Shown here: positions 5,457-8,060 of the stretch, one piece after another
Numbering within the stretch: position 1 is the stretch's first letter
Layout of the letters: every line of letters starts with the position of its first letter
From: an uncultured Bacillota bacterium
Lineage (GTDB): Bacteria > Bacillota_I > Bacilli_A > RF39 > UBA660
Length of the DNA: 8,060 nt
Assembly (NCBI GenBank): GCA_905200435.1
Contig: CAJKKJ010000027.1
Coordinates: 1-8,060 of the forward strand
Reading direction: 5' to 3'
Made by a program: the position numbers and the translations under genes
Notes under the pieces: generated by a model
Told to the model about the DNA's origin: nothing
What the model saw: only the letters and a program-made list of their open reading frames with translations
Database searches by the model: none

Positions 5457-6860
5457 ATGGATGAAAAAAAAATCACCAATATAAATATTGAAAATATATT
5501 ACCAAATAGGATGCAACCAAGAATTGTATTTGATGATGAATATATAGACGAATTAGCAGATTCAATAAAAAAGCATGGAATTATTAATCAAATAACAGTA
5601 AGAAGATTGGGAGATAAATTTGAAATAATAGCTGGCGAGAGAAGATTTAAAGCATGCAAATCATTAGGACTAAAAGAAATCCCAGCAATAATAATAGAGG
5701 CAGATGATAAAAAAACTGCTGAACTTGCTCTTATTGAGAATATCCAAAGAAAAGAATTATCTCCAATTGAAGAAGGCATGTCTTATGAAAAAATTTTACA
5801 AATAGGAGATATGACACAAGCAGAATTATCAAAACAATTAGGAAAAAAACAATCAACAATCGCGAACAAAATCAGATTGTTAAAATTGGATGATAGTGTA
5901 AAAGAAGCCTTACTTAAAAATCAAATTTCAGAGCGCCATGCCAGATTACTTTTAAAACTATATGACAAGAATGATCAGAAAAAATTATTGACTAAAATAA
6001 TAAACGAAAGACTTACAGTTAGACAAACTGACAAAGAAATAGAAAAAATAGTAGATGAAAAAGGGGAGATGATTGAAATGGATAGAAATATACCAGAAAA
6101 TAATATAATACTAAATAATGAAGAAGAAATAGTAAAAAATCCTGAAGAAAAAATAAATCCAAGTTTTGTAGACATAAAAAAAGAAGAAAAATCAGAAGAT
6201 ATATTCAAAGAGAAACCAACAATTAATATAGAAGACTTGTTGAAACCAAGTTCTAATATGAATATTAACAAACCAGTAGAAAGTGTACAACCAAAAGTAG
6301 AAGAAACTACAAATGAAATGCCATCTGCACCTACAAGTCATAAATTCTTTGGTTTCTTCCCTCAAGAAGATACAAAGGAAGAAAAGAATGAAGAATCACC
6401 AGCACCAATGAGTTTTAATATTAATGATATAGAAACAAAAACAAATGATGAAGAAGAATTACCAAAAGTAGAAGTTGAACAGATTGAAGAACCAGAGGAG
6501 CAAAAACCAACAATAGAAGTTCCAAACGTACCAGAAACAGTAAATAATCAAGAAGAAACAATTATAGCTGAGCCGAAAGAAGAAAAAGAACCAGAGTTCG
6601 ATTTTAATAATTTTAATCCAATAATTCATAATGATTTTGCAAATGATGTAATAAACGATGATGATATTGAATTTATAGAAGAAGAGGAAGAAGAAAAAAC
6701 TCCAGTAGAAGAAGTAAATGCACCTAAGCAAATGAAAGATGTTATAAAAGTTTTAAGAGATTGTAATGATATAATTGAAAGTTATGGTTATAGAATTGAA
6801 ACAGAAGAATTTGATTTAGAAACAATGTATCAAGCAATATTCAAAATATATAAAAACTAG
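5457..6860 (+). CDS. noc: Nucleoid occlusion protein Noc (ParB family, CTP-dependent clamp) with long acidic insertion
   Basis: Noc binds NBS sites, spreads as a CTP-dependent clamp and in Bacillus tethers DNA to the membrane to stop Z-ring assembly over the nucleoid. Domains seen: ParB N domain (about 6-115) with CTP-binding boxes GERRFKA (60-66; Lys replaces the usual second Arg) and ENIQR (94-98). The helix-turn-helix domain (about 118-200) has QSTIANK and ISERHAR. Residues Q132, K138, K143 and R160 match, with identical spacing, the Gln/Lys/Lys/Arg set that distinguishes Noc from ParB specificity. Residues about 205-424 form an acidic low-complexity linker. Residues about 425-467 resemble the Noc C-terminal dimerisation domain. 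At 467 residues it is far longer than Bacillus Noc (about 283). The N-terminus lacks the usual amphipathic membrane peptide; no upstream in-frame start exists before a stop at 5418. A similar aromatic stretch, KFFGFF, occurs at 296-301. No soj or spo0J follows. Confidence 0.92.
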   Translation: MDEKKITNINIENILPNRMQPRIVFDDEYIDELADSIKKHGIINQITVRRLGDKFEIIAGERRFKACKSLGLKEIPAIIIEADDKKTAELALIENIQRKELSPIEEGMSYEKILQIGDMTQAELSKQLGKKQSTIANKIRLLKLDDSVKEALLKNQISERHARLLLKLYDKNDQKKLLTKIINERLTVRQTDKEIEKIVDEKGEMIEMDRNIPENNIILNNEEEIVKNPEEKINPSFVDIKKEEKSEDIFKEKPTINIEDLLKPSSNMNINKPVESVQPKVEETTNEMPSAPTSHKFFGFFPQEDTKEEKNEESPAPMSFNINDIETKTNDEEELPKVEVEQIEEPEEQKPTIEVPNVPETVNNQEETIIAEPKEEKEPEFDFNNFNPIIHNDFANDVINDDDIEFIEEEEEEKTPVEEVNAPKQMKDVIKVLRDCNDIIESYGYRIETEEFDLETMYQAIFKIYKN

Positions 6861-6882
6861 AACGAAAATATTCGTTCTTTTT
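6859..6882 (+). terminator. Rho-independent terminator after noc
   Basis: AGAACGAA (6859-6866) pairs perfectly with TTCGTTCT (6871-6878) around the loop AATA, followed by TTTT. The 5' arm begins inside the noc stop codon (TAG 6858-6860). This is the clearest terminator of the window and makes noc a single-gene transcription unit. Confidence 0.85.
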
Positions 6883-6891
6883 GTTAAAATA

Positions 6892-6900
6892 TGGTAAAAT
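6892..6900 (+). promoter_or_regulatory. Extended -10 promoter for the rluA-type gene
   Basis: TGG-TAAAAT is an extended -10 element (TGn at 6892-6894, hexamer 6895-6900). No good -35 is seen; the nearest at 18 bases is TTCGTT (6871-6876) inside the terminator stem. The leader would be only about 12 bases, with a weak ribosome binding site GGATGTGA (6907-6914). Confidence 0.45.
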
Positions 6901-6918
6901 ATTTATGGATGTGAAATT

Positions 6919-7569
6919 ATGCAAAAATTAAAAATAGTATATGAAGATAAATACTTAATAGTTATAAATAAGCCACATAATTTGCTAACAATTGCAACCG
7001 AAAAAGAAAAAAATAATACCCTATATCATGAAGTATTAACATATGAACAAAAAAAACATAAGAATAATAAAATTTTTATTGTTCATAGATTAGATAGGGA
7101 AACAAGTGGTTTAATAATATTTGCAAAATCTCAAAAAGTAAAAGAAACATTACAAAATAATTGGGATAGTGTAAATAGATACTATGTAGCACTTTTAGAA
7201 GGTAAAGTTGAAAATTCAGGAGAAATAAAAAGTTATTTAAAAGAGACCAAAACACTATTAACATATTCATCAAAAGATAAAACAGGAAAGCTTGCAATAA
7301 CAAAATATAAATGTTTACAAACAAGTAATAAATTTTCACTAGTAGAAATTCAAATATTAACAGGAAGAAAAAATCAAATAAGAGTACATATGAATGATAT
7401 AAAGCATCCAATAGTAGGTGATATAAAATATGGGTCAAAATATACTCAGAATAAAATAATGTGCTTAACAGCTTATAAGATAGATTTTTCTCATCCCATA
7501 ACAAAAGAAAAAATGAATTTAGAAATTGGTATTCCAAAAGAATATGTTAATTTAATGACAAAAAAGTAA
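6919..7569 (+). CDS. RluA-family RNA pseudouridine synthase, without S4 domain
   Basis: Converts uridine to pseudouridine in rRNA and/or tRNA. The 216-residue protein starts directly with the catalytic fold: EDKYLIVINKP near the N-terminus (9-19), then the signature HRLDRETSGL (56-65) with catalytic D59, RYYVALLEG, and the C-terminal GRKNQIRVHM followed by HPIVGDIKYGS. All RluA-family core motifs are present. The N-terminal S4 RNA-binding domain of RluC, RluD and YlyB is absent, so in architecture it resembles E. coli RluA (about 219 residues, acting on 23S U746 and tRNA U32), but sequence motifs alone do not fix the target. It sits alone between the noc terminator and a membrane protein gene, where many Firmicutes have soj-spo0J. 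The product class is certain, the substrate unknown. Confidence 0.93.
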   Translation: MQKLKIVYEDKYLIVINKPHNLLTIATEKEKNNTLYHEVLTYEQKKHKNNKIFIVHRLDRETSGLIIFAKSQKVKETLQNNWDSVNRYYVALLEGKVENSGEIKSYLKETKTLLTYSSKDKTGKLAITKYKCLQTSNKFSLVEIQILTGRKNQIRVHMNDIKHPIVGDIKYGSKYTQNKIMCLTAYKIDFSHPITKEKMNLEIGIPKEYVNLMTKK

Positions 7570-7595
7570 TAAATTTAAAAAATAATAATAAAAAA

Positions 7596-7612
7596 CATAT
7601 TGTAAAAATATG
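7596..7612. other. Small AT-rich hairpin between the rluA-type gene and the membrane protein gene
   Basis: CATATT (7596-7601) pairs with AATATG (7607-7612) around GTAAA. On the + strand no T run follows. On the - strand the hairpin is followed by a T-rich tract, so it could act as a terminator for leftward transcripts, although no leftward gene is seen here. It lies in a 62-base gap in which no convincing + strand promoter is visible. Confidence 0.3.
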
Positions 7613-7631
7613 TAAACAAAGAAGGTCAAAA

Positions 7632-8060
7632 ATGAAAAACAAAAAATACTTAGCGCTTTTAATTATATTTATAATTTTAGCATTATGCCCACTTTTATTT
7701 AAAGGAATATTTGTAGGACATGATATAACATTTCATCTTTCAAGAATAGAAGGAATAACAGAAGGATTAAAAAATGGTACATTTCCAGTGTTAATATATC
7801 CAGGATATTTGAATAATTATGGGTATGCCAGTGGAATTTTCTATCCAGACTTTTTTCTATATTTGCCCGCAATATTACATTTAACAGGATTAAGTACAAT
7901 ACTATCATACAAAATATTATTATGCATTTTAACAATACTAATACCTTTATCAATGTATTTTTGCACAAAAAAAATAACAAAGTCAGAAAAATCCGCATTA
8001 ATATCTGCAATTATCTATTTAATGAGTTCATATAGAATTACAGATATGTGGGTTAGAGCT
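7632..8060 (+). CDS. Multi-spanning membrane protein, PTPS-related/YfhO-like (GT-C-type), 5' part
   Basis: Only the first 143 codons are inside the window; the frame is open at the right edge. The N-terminus is short and basic (MKNKK), followed by a hydrophobic helix at about 6-27. An extracellular-type loop then contains GHDITFHLSRIEGITEGLKNG (29-49) and FPVLIYPGYLNNYGYASGIFYPD (51-73). Further membrane helices lie at about 74-90, 93-110 and 121-133, and the fragment ends in YRITDMWVRA. This pattern matches large bacterial integral membrane proteins annotated as 6-pyruvoyl-tetrahydropterin synthase-related or YfhO-like, which have a GT-C glycosyltransferase-like architecture; the loop with His-Asp after helix 1 is where GT-C enzymes place an acidic catalytic residue. 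A role in transferring sugars to envelope polymers is inferred only. The ATG has AAGAAGGT 5 bases upstream. The name PTPS does not imply pterin synthesis. Confidence 0.75.
   Translation, partial: MKNKKYLALLIIFIILALCPLLFKGIFVGHDITFHLSRIEGITEGLKNGTFPVLIYPGYLNNYGYASGIFYPDFFLYLPAILHLTGLSTILSYKILLCILTILIPLSMYFCTKKITKSEKSALISAIIYLMSSYRITDMWVRA

Noticed and set aside
6601..6640. FDFNNFNP-like stretch resembling eukaryotic trafficking motifs
   Set aside because: Superficial likeness in low-complexity sequence of a bacterial protein; no supporting context.
5457..6860. noc as a fusion of two genes or a frameshift product
   Set aside because: Both ends match one family: the N-terminal CTP and HTH domains and the C-terminal dimerisation domain of Noc. 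The reading frame is continuous, so an insertion in the linker explains the length.
7076..7537. Long minus-strand open frame of 153 codons opposite the pseudouridine synthase gene
   Set aside because: It is Leu/Phe/Tyr-rich because it reads an A-rich coding strand backwards; the + strand gene there has complete family motifs. The other minus-strand frames are the same kind of shadow.
7570..7631. Promoter for the last membrane protein gene
   Set aside because: The stretch is almost pure A/T, so many hexamers look promoter-like, but no -35/-10 pair with correct spacing stands out.
1..8060. Defence system, mobile element, CRISPR or toxin-antitoxin content
   Set aside because: All genes are identified housekeeping or envelope-type genes in conserved order; no transposase, integrase, terminal inverted repeats or spaced repeat array was found.

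Overview
The window comes from a very AT-rich, low-GC Gram-positive bacterium, most likely an uncultured gut-type member of the Bacilli (the RF39/RFN20/Erysipelotrichales area; this placement is inferred). The evidence is the gene order yidC-khpB-mnmE-mnmG-rsmG-noc, which is the classical block beside oriC in Firmicutes. Codon use is strongly A-rich (many ATA, AGA and AAA codons) and Shine-Dalgarno sites are mostly recognisable. UGA is a genuine stop: MnmE ends exactly at its family-typical C-x-G-K terminus on TGA, so the mycoplasma code is not in use. All eight genes lie on the + strand. No mobile element, CRISPR array, tRNA or rRNA was seen.

Layout: (1) 2-697, the C-terminal part of the membrane insertase YidC, entering from the left edge. 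It overlaps khpB (687-1301) by 11 bases. (2) A short T-tailed hairpin, a good promoter and a strong ribosome binding site precede mnmE (1371-2717). mnmE, mnmG (2722-4599) and rsmG (4586-5278) then form one tightly packed operon for tRNA wobble-uridine and 16S rRNA modification. (3) A 178-base gap holds a perfect 18-bp palindrome containing the exact Noc-binding sequence ATTTCCCGGGAAAT, a likely terminator, three direct copies of its half-site ATTTCCC, and a promoter. (4) noc (5457-6860) encodes an unusually long Noc/ParB-family nucleoid occlusion protein, followed by a clear terminator. (5) rluA-type pseudouridine synthase gene (6919-7569). (6) The first 143 codons of a multi-spanning membrane protein of the PTPS-related/YfhO-like (GT-C-like) type run off the right edge.

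Functionally the window is mostly housekeeping: membrane protein insertion, RNA binding, tRNA/rRNA modification and coordination of division with the nucleoid. The unusual part is noc and its upstream region. The protein has all four residues known to give Noc (not ParB/parS) DNA specificity, at exactly the right spacing, and a matching site lies just upstream. It lacks the N-terminal amphipathic membrane-targeting peptide of Bacillus Noc and instead carries a roughly 220-residue acidic, probably disordered insertion. In the middle of that insertion is a short aromatic sequence (HKFFGFFPQED) resembling the missing peptide. The usual soj-spo0J pair does not follow noc.
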